Below are positions 15,214 to 23,954 of a stretch of DNA of 38,848 bases, one piece after another (within the stretch, counting starts at the first letter, position 1; each line of letters begins with the position of its first letter). The position numbers and the translations under genes are program-made. Location: NCBI GenBank assembly GCA_902577945.1, contig CACHBB010000009.1:1-38848 (forward strand), read 5' to 3'. The notes beneath the pieces are model-generated. The model searched no databases, was not told the DNA's origin, and saw only the letters and a list, made by a program, of their open reading frames with translations. The stretch comes from an uncultured Alphaproteobacteria bacterium. Lineage in GTDB: Bacteria > Pseudomonadota > Alphaproteobacteria > HIMB59 > GCA-002718135.

Positions 15214-17661
15214 CTATATTCTTGTAAAGTTATTATTTGGATCATGTAATGCTTCATATTGAATGGACATTGTATATTTACTCTTTGCAACTTCTACTTC
15301 AAAAGTTCCTCCATTTAAGTTTTTTAAATCTATCTCAGAGTCAATATATCCAAAAATCATGCTTTTATCATAACAGAATGAATAATTACTAGATGTTGTT
15401 TCACCTACAATATTTCCTTTGTAATAAATTGGTTCGTCATGAAGTAATAGAGGAGTTCCTGGTTTTGATTTGTCTAATACAAAATTAGCTAATTGTTTTT
15501 TCTTCTTCCTATTTTTTGTTTTTAATGCTTCTTTGCCAATAAAGTCTATTTGTTTATTTAATTTAACTGTAAATTCTAAACCTGCTTCATAAGGGTTTTC
15601 TGCAGGAGATATATCATGACCCCAATGAAGATATCCCTTTTCCATTCTCATAATGTCTAATGCATGTCCACCAGCGTGAACAAGATCATATTTCTTTCCA
15701 TGCTCAACTAATTTAAGATAAATCTTTCTAGAAGTACTTATAGGAACATAAATTTCCCAACCAAGTTCACCGACAAAAGATAGTCTTTGAAAGATTAAAT
15801 CATTATTATTAAATTTAATTTCACTTGCAGTTCCAAACTTAAAATCATTTGTCGAAAAATGATCTCCAAAAATATTAGTTAAAAGCTCTCTACTTTTTGG
15901 CCCAAATACTCCTAGGCAAGCCAAATCATCAGTAACGTCTGTTAATGTTGTATTCTTACTGAGGTTTTCTTTGATATGTTTTTTATCGTGTTCCCTTACA
16001 GATGATCCTGTTACAATCCGGAAAAATTTTTCATTAACACATGTAACTGTCAAATCAGCTACTATTCCTCCATTTGAATTTAACATTTGAGTATATGTAG
16101 TTTTGCCCGGTTCTTTTTTAATATCATTACAACATAATCGCTGTAAATCATTTAAAGCAAAATCTCCTTTTATTTCAAATTTTGCAAAAGCTGAAAGATC
16201 AAATAAACCAACATTTTTTCTTGTATTTATAGTTTCATACTTTGCTGACTCATACCAATTTTGATATCCATAACTGTATTCGTACTCTGGTTTATTGCCA
16301 TTTATTGCATACCACATAGGTCTTTCAAATCCAGCTACTTGCCCAAAGCAAGCTCCATTGTTTTTTAAATCGTTATGAAAAGGTAGAAGTTTTTGATTTC
16401 TTGATGTTTTTAACTGTTTATAAGGCCAATGCATAGCATAGAGATTTCCTAAAGTTTCAGTTACACGTTCAGTGATAAATTTTGTTTCAGAGTGAAATTT
16501 TTCAAATCGTGTTATATCTAATGAGAATAGATCATCATTTACTTCACCATTTATCATCCATTCAGCAGTGACTTTTCCAGCTCCACCTGAGCTAACAATG
16601 CCAATACTATTAAAACCACAACAAACAAAAAAGTTTTTAACTTCGGGAGTTTCACCTAATAAATAATTAGTATCGGGGGTAAAAGATTCTGGGCCATTAA
16701 AAAATTTTCTTATGCCTACTTTGCCCAAAGAAGGTATCCTATTCATTGCTTTTTGCAAATATGGTTCAAAATGATCAAAATCTTCAGGAAGTTCTCCAAA
16801 TGAAAAATCATTTGGAACTTTATAGGTATTGGTAAATGCTGGTCTTGCATTAGGCTCGAACAGCCCAACTAAAAGTTTACCTGCATCTTCTTTTAAATAT
16901 AAGCAATTATTATAATCTCGTAATACTGGAAGAGATTTTTGTATTTCATTCATTGGCTCACTTAAAATATAAAAGTGTTCGTTTGGGTAAAGTGGTATAC
17001 TTACTCCAACTTCAGCTGCAACTTGTCTTGACCACATCCCAGTTGCCAAAACAATATATTCACATTCTATTTTTCCATGCTCTGTTTCTACACCCTCAAT
17101 TTTACCATTCTTTACTAAAATTTTCTTTACTGGGCATTTCTCAAAAAATTGAGCACCATTATTTTTTGCAGATTTAGCTAATACATTTGTTACACCTACT
17201 GGATCTGCTTGACCATCTTGGGCAATGAATACTCCTCCCACAACATCATTAGTGTTTATAAGAGGATAAATGTCATTTATTTCATCTTTTGTAACTTCTT
17301 TTGCTTCAACATTAAATCTTTGTGCAAAAGTAAGTTGTCTTTTAAGCTCTTCAAGTCTAGCTTCTGTTGTTGCTACAGTCAAAGATCCATTTTGTTTAAG
17401 ACCTGTTGATAATCCAGTCTCTTTTTCTAATTTTTTATATAAATTTAATGAATAATTTCTTAAGCGAGTTATTGTTGCAGATGATCCTAGTTGACCAATA
17501 AGACCAGCTGCATGCCATGTAGTTCCAGACGTTAGCTGATCACGCTCTAAAAGCACAACATCTTTCCATCCAAATTCTGTTAAGTGATAAGCAACAGAGC
17601 ATCCAGCAACACCTCCACCAATTACGACAACTTTTGCAGATTTTGGAGGGATCTTTTTCAT
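15214..17661 (-). CDS. FAD-dependent dimethylglycine/sarcosine dehydrogenase-like protein (DAO-FAO_M-GcvT fusion)
   Basis: An 815-residue flavoenzyme of the dimethylglycine/sarcosine dehydrogenase type. It oxidatively removes a methyl group and hands it to tetrahydrofolate. Domains in order: an FAD-binding DAO domain (residues 10-370) with VVVIGGGVAGCS and the SGTTWHAAGL motif, whose His50 corresponds to the covalent flavin site of mammalian DMGDH; an FAO_M linker (370-430); a GcvT aminomethyltransferase-like domain (430-700, with GLFDLSAFAKFEI and RLSFVGELGWEIYVP); and GcvT_C (about 715-805, ending near YEALHDP). The related substrates are dimethylglycine, sarcosine and possibly proline betaine; I cannot choose between them. 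It lies six bases after the acyl-CoA hydrolase gene. Confidence 0.9.
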   Translation of the reverse strand: MKKIPPKSAKVVVIGGGVAGCSVAYHLTEFGWKDVVLLERDQLTSGTTWHAAGLIGQLGSSATITRLRNYSLNLYKKLEKETGLSTGLKQNGSLTVATTEARLEELKRQLTFAQRFNVEAKEVTKDEINDIYPLINTNDVVGGVFIAQDGQADPVGVTNVLAKSAKNNGAQFFEKCPVKKILVKNGKIEGVETEHGKIECEYIVLATGMWSRQVAAEVGVSIPLYPNEHFYILSEPMNEIQKSLPVLRDYNNCLYLKEDAGKLLVGLFEPNARPAFTNTYKVPNDFSFGELPEDFDHFEPYLQKAMNRIPSLGKVGIRKFFNGPESFTPDTNYLLGETPEVKNFFVCCGFNSIGIVSSGGAGKVTAEWMINGEVNDDLFSLDITRFEKFHSETKFITERVTETLGNLYAMHWPYKQLKTSRNQKLLPFHNDLKNNGACFGQVAGFERPMWYAINGNKPEYEYSYGYQNWYESAKYETINTRKNVGLFDLSAFAKFEIKGDFALNDLQRLCCNDIKKEPGKTTYTQMLNSNGGIVADLTVTCVNEKFFRIVTGSSVREHDKKHIKENLSKNTTLTDVTDDLACLGVFGPKSRELLTNIFGDHFSTNDFKFGTASEIKFNNNDLIFQRLSFVGELGWEIYVPISTSRKIYLKLVEHGKKYDLVHAGGHALDIMRMEKGYLHWGHDISPAENPYEAGLEFTVKLNKQIDFIGKEALKTKNRKKKKQLANFVLDKSKPGTPLLLHDEPIYYKGNIVGETTSSNYSFCYDKSMIFGYIDSEIDLKNLNGGTFEVEVAKSKYTMSIQYEALHDPNNNFTRI

Positions 17662-17667
17662 ATGTAT

Positions 17668-18672
17668 CTATAAATAAAGCTTTTCTGTACGACTTTCAAA
17701 ATATTTATTGATTTCTTCAATATTTATTTCTGTAATTTTTGATGGGCTCCATTTAGGATTATGGTCTTTCGTTACCAACACGGAATTTACACCATTATCA
17801 AAATCATCTCTGTAAACCACATTTTGACTTAGTTGATATTCTGTTTCTAAACATTCTTTAAGTGATTTTCCTTTGGCATCATTGATAAGTTTAGTACTTA
17901 TTCCAAGACTCATTGGACACTTTTTGTTTAATGTCTCAAAGGTTTTTTCTGCAAAGTCTGATTGATTATTTTTTAAATTATCAAAAATTTTAAATATATC
18001 CCCTTTAAATAAGGAATTTATCAGATCAATATTTTTTATAACTTCTGAATTATAATCAATCTCAAACTTTTCTTCAGAAATGATTCCTTTCTCTACATAA
18101 TTTTCTTTTAGTGATTGTAAATTATCAAATTTAAAATAATTTGTTGCAAGACCTAAAAACATTAAATCATTTACTTCTAAAAGTTTTCCAGTTAGACCTA
18201 TATATTTGCCAACATTTTTAGGGAGATTTGATAAAAAATAACTTCCTCCTACATCAGGAAAAAAACCTATAGATGTTTCGGGCATTGCGAATTTTGTATT
18301 ATCAGTAGCCAATCTATGATCACCATAAATTGATAGTCCAACACCTCCACCCATGACTACACCATTCCAAATAGATAAAAATTCTTTCTTAAATTGACTT
18401 ATTAAGTAATTTAATTTGTACTCAATTTTGAAAAATTCTTTTTTATGATTATTTTGATCTTTTGTAAGAAAAAGAGATTTAACATCTCCACCTGCACAGA
18501 AATGATTACCTTCCCCTACTAAAAGAACTCTTTTAATATTATCATTTAAATCCCATTCCTGAAGTTTATCAGAAAATTCTTTTGCCATTTCAATATTTAA
18601 TGCATTTAGTGCTTTTGGTCGATTTAGTGTAATAATACCTGTAGCATTTTTTTCTGAAAAAATAATTTCCAT
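17668..18672 (-). CDS. Enoyl-CoA hydratase/isomerase family, 3-hydroxyisobutyryl-CoA hydrolase-like
   Basis: A 334-residue crotonase-fold enzyme. The length and signatures match 3-hydroxyisobutyryl-CoA hydrolase of valine breakdown better than classical enoyl-CoA hydratase (about 260 residues). Visible marks are NRPKALNALN, the oxyanion-hole FCAGGDVKSL (residues 58-67), WNGVVMGGGVGLSIYG (102-117) and MPETSIGFFPDVGGSYFL (130-147), which carries the catalytic Glu and Asp. The C-terminal half has the family's DFDNGVNSVLV and HNPKWSP. Its ATG shares one base with the uvrB stop (TAATG), so the two are translationally coupled. Confidence 0.9.
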   Translation of the reverse strand: MEIIFSEKNATGIITLNRPKALNALNIEMAKEFSDKLQEWDLNDNIKRVLLVGEGNHFCAGGDVKSLFLTKDQNNHKKEFFKIEYKLNYLISQFKKEFLSIWNGVVMGGGVGLSIYGDHRLATDNTKFAMPETSIGFFPDVGGSYFLSNLPKNVGKYIGLTGKLLEVNDLMFLGLATNYFKFDNLQSLKENYVEKGIISEEKFEIDYNSEVIKNIDLINSLFKGDIFKIFDNLKNNQSDFAEKTFETLNKKCPMSLGISTKLINDAKGKSLKECLETEYQLSQNVVYRDDFDNGVNSVLVTKDHNPKWSPSKITEINIEEINKYFESRTEKLYL

Positions 18673-20726
18673 TATTTTTTTCGAAATTCTAATATTTTGT
18701 TCGATAGCCCAACTTCCTTAGCTCTTAATCTATTAATTTCATCTCTTAGTCTTGCAGCATCCTCAAATTCAAGTTTTGAAGCAAATTCATTCATTTTTTT
18801 CTCAAGGGTTTTTAGATGTTTGTCTAAATCTTTTCCAACCATTTCTTTTGTGTTTTCTATATCCACAGTTACATGATCTTGTTCAGCCGTATTTTCAATT
18901 ATTTCTTGAATATTTTTTTTAATACTTGTTGGGGTAATATTATTTTCTTTATTGTATTGTAATTGTTTATTTCTTCTTCTGTCTGTCTCTTCTATTGCTT
19001 CTTTCATGCTTGTAGTAATTGTGTCAGCATACATTAAAACTTTGCTATCTACATTTCTTGCAGCTCTACCTATTGTTTGTATTAAGCTAGTTCTAGAACG
19101 AAGATAACCCTCTTTATCAGCATCAAGAATAGCCATTAATGCACATTCTGGAATATCTAATCCCTCTCTTAATAAATTTATTCCAACTAATATGTTAAAC
19201 ACGCCAAGTCTTAGATCTCTAATAATTTCTATTCTTTCTAAGGTGTCAATATCAGAATGAAGATATCGAACTTTAAGACCTTCTTCATTTATATACTCTG
19301 TTAAATCTTCAGCCATTTTTTTTGTTAAGGTTGTTATTAAGACTCTATAACCTTTATCAATTGTTTTTTTGCATTCATCAATAAGATTGTCTATTTGATG
19401 TTTAGTCGGTCTTATTTCAATAGGTGGATCAATTAGGCCAGTAGGTCTAATAACTTGTTCTACAAAAGTACCACCCGTTTTTTCTAACTCATAATTTCCA
19501 GGTGTTGCACTAACAAATATTGTTTGAGGACGCATTGCATCCCATTCTTCTCTTTTCAAAGGTCTATTATCTACACAGCTTGGAAGTCTAAAACCATATT
19601 GAGCTAAAGTAGATTTTCTTGAAAAGTCGCCTTTGTACATACCTGCTATTTGACCACATGTTTGATGGCTTTCATCGATAAATAATAATGAATCCTCTGG
19701 AATATATTCGTATAGAGTTGGAGGAGGTTCGCCAGGTTGTCTACCAGATAAATATCTTGAATAGTTTTCTATTCCACTACAACTACCTGTTGTTTCCATC
19801 ATCTCTAGATCAAAGGTTGTTCTTTCATCTAATCTTTGTCTCTCGAGATATTTCTTCTCTTTCTCAAATATCTCCAATTGTTTCTTTAAATCATTTTTAA
19901 TCATTGAGATTGCTTTTTTAATAGTTGGTTTTGGTGTGACATAATGTGAGTTTGCAAATATTCTTATTTGATCAAGCTCTCCTAATTTTTCTCCTGTTAA
20001 AGGATCTACTTCACTTATACTTTCTATGTCGTCTCCAAACATAGATATCTTCCAAGAAATATCTTCATAATGTGATGGAAATATTTCTAATATATCTCCT
20101 TTAGCTCTAAAGCTACCTCTTCTAAAATCCATATCGCGTCTTTTATATAAAAGTTCAACTAATCTTCTTATAATTATTTCTCTGCTTATTGATTGATTTT
20201 TATTTAAAGTAAAAGACATTGACGAATAAGCATCAACGGAACCAATACCATAAATACATGATACTGATGCTACAATTATAGTATCTCTTCTTTCAACAAG
20301 GGATCTTGTAGCAGAATGACGTAATCTGTCGATTTGTTCATTAATAGATGACTCTTTCTCAATATATGTATCAGTTCTTGGTACATAAGCTTCTGGTGTA
20401 TAATAGTCATAATAACTTACAAAATATTCAACTGCATTATCTGGAAATAAATTTTTCATTTCGCCGTAAAGTTGAGCTGCTAAAGTTTTATTAGGAGCCA
20501 TTATCAAAGTTGGTTTTTGCACTTTCTCAATAACTTTGGCCATCGTAAAAGTTTTGCCTGAACCTGTTACACCAAGAAGAACTTGTTCTTGCTCACCTTC
20601 ATTTAAGCTTTTGACTATATTATCTATTGCATCCGGTTGATCACCGCTTGGATTAAAATCACTAACAACTCTAAATGGCTTTGTTATATCTAAAGAGTTA
20701 TTTTGTTTAATTTGAATTTCATTCAT
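18672..20726 (-). CDS. uvrB: Excinuclease ABC subunit B
   Basis: UvrB is the damage-verifying helicase-like subunit of nucleotide-excision repair. It receives DNA from UvrA and recruits UvrC. The 684-residue length is normal. Walker A GVTGSGKTF sits at about 52-60. The beta-hairpin YYDYYTPEAYVPRTDTYIEK lies at about 105-124. Helicase motifs include FIDESH, FVSATP and GINLLREGLDIPE, then QTIGRAARN. A C-terminal UVR domain (EFASKLEFEDAARLRDEI) interacts with UvrC. The residues after DESH are Gln-Thr-Cys-Gly rather than the common Val-Thr-x-Pro. The start overlaps the end of the upstream saccharopine gene by 4 bases. Its location inside a catabolic operon is unusual. Confidence 0.97.
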   Translation of the reverse strand: MNEIQIKQNNSLDITKPFRVVSDFNPSGDQPDAIDNIVKSLNEGEQEQVLLGVTGSGKTFTMAKVIEKVQKPTLIMAPNKTLAAQLYGEMKNLFPDNAVEYFVSYYDYYTPEAYVPRTDTYIEKESSINEQIDRLRHSATRSLVERRDTIIVASVSCIYGIGSVDAYSSMSFTLNKNQSISREIIIRRLVELLYKRRDMDFRRGSFRAKGDILEIFPSHYEDISWKISMFGDDIESISEVDPLTGEKLGELDQIRIFANSHYVTPKPTIKKAISMIKNDLKKQLEIFEKEKKYLERQRLDERTTFDLEMMETTGSCSGIENYSRYLSGRQPGEPPPTLYEYIPEDSLLFIDESHQTCGQIAGMYKGDFSRKSTLAQYGFRLPSCVDNRPLKREEWDAMRPQTIFVSATPGNYELEKTGGTFVEQVIRPTGLIDPPIEIRPTKHQIDNLIDECKKTIDKGYRVLITTLTKKMAEDLTEYINEEGLKVRYLHSDIDTLERIEIIRDLRLGVFNILVGINLLREGLDIPECALMAILDADKEGYLRSRTSLIQTIGRAARNVDSKVLMYADTITTSMKEAIEETDRRRNKQLQYNKENNITPTSIKKNIQEIIENTAEQDHVTVDIENTKEMVGKDLDKHLKTLEKKMNEFASKLEFEDAARLRDEINRLRAKEVGLSNKILEFRKK

Positions 20727-21958
20727 GCAGTATTTATATAATCATGTAGATAATTGTACTTTTCTAAAAAACTACCATTTTGTGTTATTGTTGCATTCAA
20801 AATCCTACCATCATCTTCATTAAGTATATAAGGAATAACTTCATTCACTATACCATCTCCAAATTCCTTACTTGAATCACGTGGTAATTCTGAAGGCAAA
20901 TTATCAACTGCCATTATTGCCAAACCTTCACCAACGGTCTCTTTAAAAGTATTTCTATCAATGTAAAAATTTGGTTTATCAATAGTTGAAGATCTTATTG
21001 TTGTAGGTACAGAACCATCGACATCACATGTTATATCTCCAACTACTTTTAAATTATTTAACTTATTTAAATCATTTTGATTAAATATTTTTGGGGAAGT
21101 TGGATCCCAGTAATGAGCACTAATAAATACATCTGCTTCTTTTAAATATTGAAGAGCACAACTCTTATATTCTTTTGGGTATTTAATGAAATGATTAAGA
21201 TCAAATTCTTTGTTTAAATTTGATTCTACATAATCCTTAGTTTCTAAATTACAAAATACAGGGTTATCAAATTTATCATTTTGAAACTTTTCTTTAGAAA
21301 CTTCTTTTATATTTGTTTGTTTTAAAACTTCTATTACTCCTTTTGCAACTCTGCCATCACCTGTTACTAAAATTTTCATATAGGGAAAGTATAAATTTTT
21401 TAAACTACTTATTAACCTCTCATAACTATTAATTCTATAAGCCCTTGCCAGTGGTTGTTTTTTAAAGTTTTCTAGACAGAGATTGAGAGTATTATAGCAA
21501 CCAACAATGCCAGCAAACCTTCCAAAACCTAGATATCTTTTGCTTTTTTTATCTCTGATGTTTTCATAATCTATTAATCTTATTTTTTTTTCTAAAACTG
21601 ATTTTAATAACTCTTTTTTATCCATGCCTGGTGTGCCTTGAGCGTTATTCAAAGTTTCTTTATTTAATTTGTATGTATGAGAAAAAAAAACATAAGTTTT
21701 ATTATTCATCAAAATATCAGTATCAATTTCTTTTACACCAAATATAATTGAGCAATTTGATAAATCTTCATTTATTTCTGCACCTTTATTTTTATACTCA
21801 TCATCAGAAAAACATCTGTTTTTTGAGGGTTGTACGACAACATTTAAATTTGGATAATTTGATTTAATATTCTCTATATGCTCAGGGATTAGAGGAGTTC
21901 TATTTTCATCAGGACGTGTTTCTTTTATAACTCCAATAGTTTCTATTGGTTTAGACAT
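20723..21958 (-). CDS. Saccharopine dehydrogenase (NAD+, L-lysine-forming type), LYS1/LKR-like
   Basis: A 411-residue protein of the AlaDH/PNT superfamily, closest to the lysine-ketoglutarate reductase half of eukaryotic AASS or to yeast LYS1. The N-terminus IGVIKETRPDENRTPLIPEH is typical. The middle has FFSHTYK, RLIDYENI and RYLGFGRFAGIVG, then a Rossmann segment KILVTGDGRVAKGVIEVL. The C-terminal part has ISAHYWDP and GDITCDVDGSVPTT, all family marks. The protein would interconvert lysine plus 2-oxoglutarate with saccharopine. It overlaps its partner gene by 8 bases, so the pair acts in one pathway. The likely direction is lysine degradation, but biosynthesis cannot be excluded from the sequence alone. 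Confidence 0.85.
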   Translation of the reverse strand: MSKPIETIGVIKETRPDENRTPLIPEHIENIKSNYPNLNVVVQPSKNRCFSDDEYKNKGAEINEDLSNCSIIFGVKEIDTDILMNNKTYVFFSHTYKLNKETLNNAQGTPGMDKKELLKSVLEKKIRLIDYENIRDKKSKRYLGFGRFAGIVGCYNTLNLCLENFKKQPLARAYRINSYERLISSLKNLYFPYMKILVTGDGRVAKGVIEVLKQTNIKEVSKEKFQNDKFDNPVFCNLETKDYVESNLNKEFDLNHFIKYPKEYKSCALQYLKEADVFISAHYWDPTSPKIFNQNDLNKLNNLKVVGDITCDVDGSVPTTIRSSTIDKPNFYIDRNTFKETVGEGLAIMAVDNLPSELPRDSSKEFGDGIVNEVIPYILNEDDGRILNATITQNGSFLEKYNYLHDYINTA

Positions 21959-23078
21959 TGTTTTTTTGAATATTTATATTGTTTTCTTTAAGTATTTTAA
22001 AAAAATACATAATGTTTTCATTATCATGTGGTGCAGTTTTAACTCCTGGCTGAATCCTTGCTTCTAACATCAAATCAATTGCTGCTGAAAGAGTAATGGA
22101 AACTAGTTTACCCATAGCAGTATTCTCTCCTGAACCTTTTTCATCTAAAAAGTAAGAACTATTAAATATTTCATTATTATTTTCAAAAGCTTTTAGTTTT
22201 ACAGATAATACTACTCGATCTTCTTCTTCAGGCTGATATCTATTATCTATTAATAATTTTTCACTTTTTTTATTAATATCATCTTCTATTGTCTCTGTCT
22301 GATTTTCGAGCATAGAAAATATATCTTTCCAGGCAGTTTTCCATCCATCTAATCGCAAAGTACCTCTTACAAACTCTTTTACATTCCAATTTTGATCAAA
22401 TTTATATTCACTTATATAAGGTGTAGAGTCTCGATTTGGGTAAGCCTCAAAATTTTCATTATTTATTTTATAAGAACTAATTGATTTATATGGTGTTACA
22501 GTTTTTGTTTCTCCATTTGTAATAAATTTTGCATTATTATTTAAGGCTTTAATTACTCCTGCTGGAGACCAACTAAATTTATATCGAAAATCATTAGGTA
22601 CTGCTGGAAAACCTCCACAATATGATTCATAAATTACTTCTGTATTATTAGATGTTAAACCTTTTAAATCCTGTACTAAGAGGTGAGAGAAAAAATGATC
22701 AATGCCAGGATCCAAACCGATTTCATTGATAAATACGAGATTTTGTTTTTTTACATCTTTATCTAACGAAAGAATTTGAGGATTTAAATAGCTTGTGGAA
22801 GCAAAATGACAGTTATGTTCTAAACATAATTTTGCTATTTCAAGATGTCTTGTTGCAGGAAGTTGGGAAATTACAATATCACCCGGATTAACTTCTTTAA
22901 AAATAAGATCAATATCAAATTTTTTAGCTTTAACGTTGTTTTTATTTACATGATTAATACTATTTTCAGCTTTTTCTAACGTTCTGTTCCAGACAGTCAA
23001 ATTTTCTAAGTTATTTGCTAATCTTCTTATCCCTGGAATTGATGATAAACCAGTTCCAATCCAATGTACATGTTTCAT
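21951..23078 (-). CDS. Saccharopine dehydrogenase (L-glutamate-forming type), LYS9/SDH-like
   Basis: A 375-residue saccharopine reductase family protein. The N-terminal nucleotide-binding segment is HWIGTGLSSIPGIRRLA, with VISQLPATRHLEIAKLC following. The catalytic/dimer part shows NEIGLDPGIDHFFSHLL, YCGGFPAVPNDFRYKFSWSP and the late GEGENTAM-like turn, here GSGENTAMGKLVS, then ARIQPGVKTA. It would split saccharopine into 2-aminoadipate semialdehyde and glutamate. It is the first gene of the seven-gene minus-strand run and is divergent from the TauE/SafE permease across 65 bases. With the next gene it rebuilds the bifunctional AASS enzyme as two separate proteins. Confidence 0.85.
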   Translation of the reverse strand: MKHVHWIGTGLSSIPGIRRLANNLENLTVWNRTLEKAENSINHVNKNNVKAKKFDIDLIFKEVNPGDIVISQLPATRHLEIAKLCLEHNCHFASTSYLNPQILSLDKDVKKQNLVFINEIGLDPGIDHFFSHLLVQDLKGLTSNNTEVIYESYCGGFPAVPNDFRYKFSWSPAGVIKALNNNAKFITNGETKTVTPYKSISSYKINNENFEAYPNRDSTPYISEYKFDQNWNVKEFVRGTLRLDGWKTAWKDIFSMLENQTETIEDDINKKSEKLLIDNRYQPEEEDRVVLSVKLKAFENNNEIFNSSYFLDEKGSGENTAMGKLVSITLSAAIDLMLEARIQPGVKTAPHDNENIMYFFKILKENNINIQKNNV

Positions 23079-23143
23079 AGTCTTATTTACTTTTATATTA
23101 ATTTGTTTACTACATTTATTAAACTTTAAATACGGAAAATTTA

Positions 23144-23953
23144 TTGACTATAATAGTATTTATTTTTTTATTAACAGGACTTGCCTCTGGCTTTGTAGCT
23201 GGTTTACTTGGAGTTGGAGGAGGTATTATAATTGTCCCAGTAACCTATTTTATATTATTACAACTAGGATATGCCTCAGAAGTAGTAATGCATTTAGCTG
23301 TAGCCTCGTCCCTTGGAGTAATATGCTTTACATCAATTTCATCTATAAGATCACATCTAAAATTAAAAAATACGAATTTAAACATTGTAAAAAAATGGGC
23401 TTTTGGAATAGTTTTGGGATCAATTTTAGGCGCACTCTCTGCAAGTTTTATCGCTGGAGAGAACCTTGTAATAATATTTGTAATTTTAGCATTTTTGATC
23501 TCTATGAATATGCTTTTTCAACAAAAACCATTAATATTAAGTACTGATCTACCATCATCAAAAATGATTAATTTTTTAATTAGTTCCTTAATTGGTTTTT
23601 TTTCTGCAATAATAGGAATTGGTGGAGGTAGTTTTAGTGTTCCAACTTTAACAATGTTTTCCAAAAAAATTCATGAAGCTGTTGGAACGTCAGCTGTTTT
23701 TGGTTTTTTAATAGCTTTTCCAGGCGCAATAATTTTTGCAATTACAGGTTTGGAGAAAGAAGGTCTACCAATATACTCAATTGGTTATATAAATATATTA
23801 ATAGTTTTTATCATCTCAATAACTAGTGTTTTTACAGCTGGATATGGTGCTAAAGTTTCAACAAATATAGATAAAATGCTTTTAAGAAAAATATTTGCAA
23901 TTTTTTTGTTGTTAACTTGCGCAAGTCTAATTATTGAACATTTTATAATCTAA
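23144..23953 (+). CDS. TauE/SafE (DUF81) family membrane permease
   Basis: A 269-residue inner-membrane protein with about eight hydrophobic segments and the two glycine-rich repeats of the family: GLASGFVAGLLGVGGGIIIVP near the N-terminus and FFSAIIGIGGGSFSVP near the middle. TauE/SafE proteins export sulfite, sulfoacetate or other small anions, or import related compounds. The substrate here is unknown. The start is a TTG, placed at the usual N-terminus; no Shine-Dalgarno site is seen. The next gene begins one base after its stop. Confidence 0.88.
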   Translation: MTIIVFIFLLTGLASGFVAGLLGVGGGIIIVPVTYFILLQLGYASEVVMHLAVASSLGVICFTSISSIRSHLKLKNTNLNIVKKWAFGIVLGSILGALSASFIAGENLVIIFVILAFLISMNMLFQQKPLILSTDLPSSKMINFLISSLIGFFSAIIGIGGGSFSVPTLTMFSKKIHEAVGTSAVFGFLIAFPGAIIFAITGLEKEGLPIYSIGYINILIVFIISITSVFTAGYGAKVSTNIDKMLLRKIFAIFLLLTCASLIIEHFII

Positions 23954-23954
23954 A

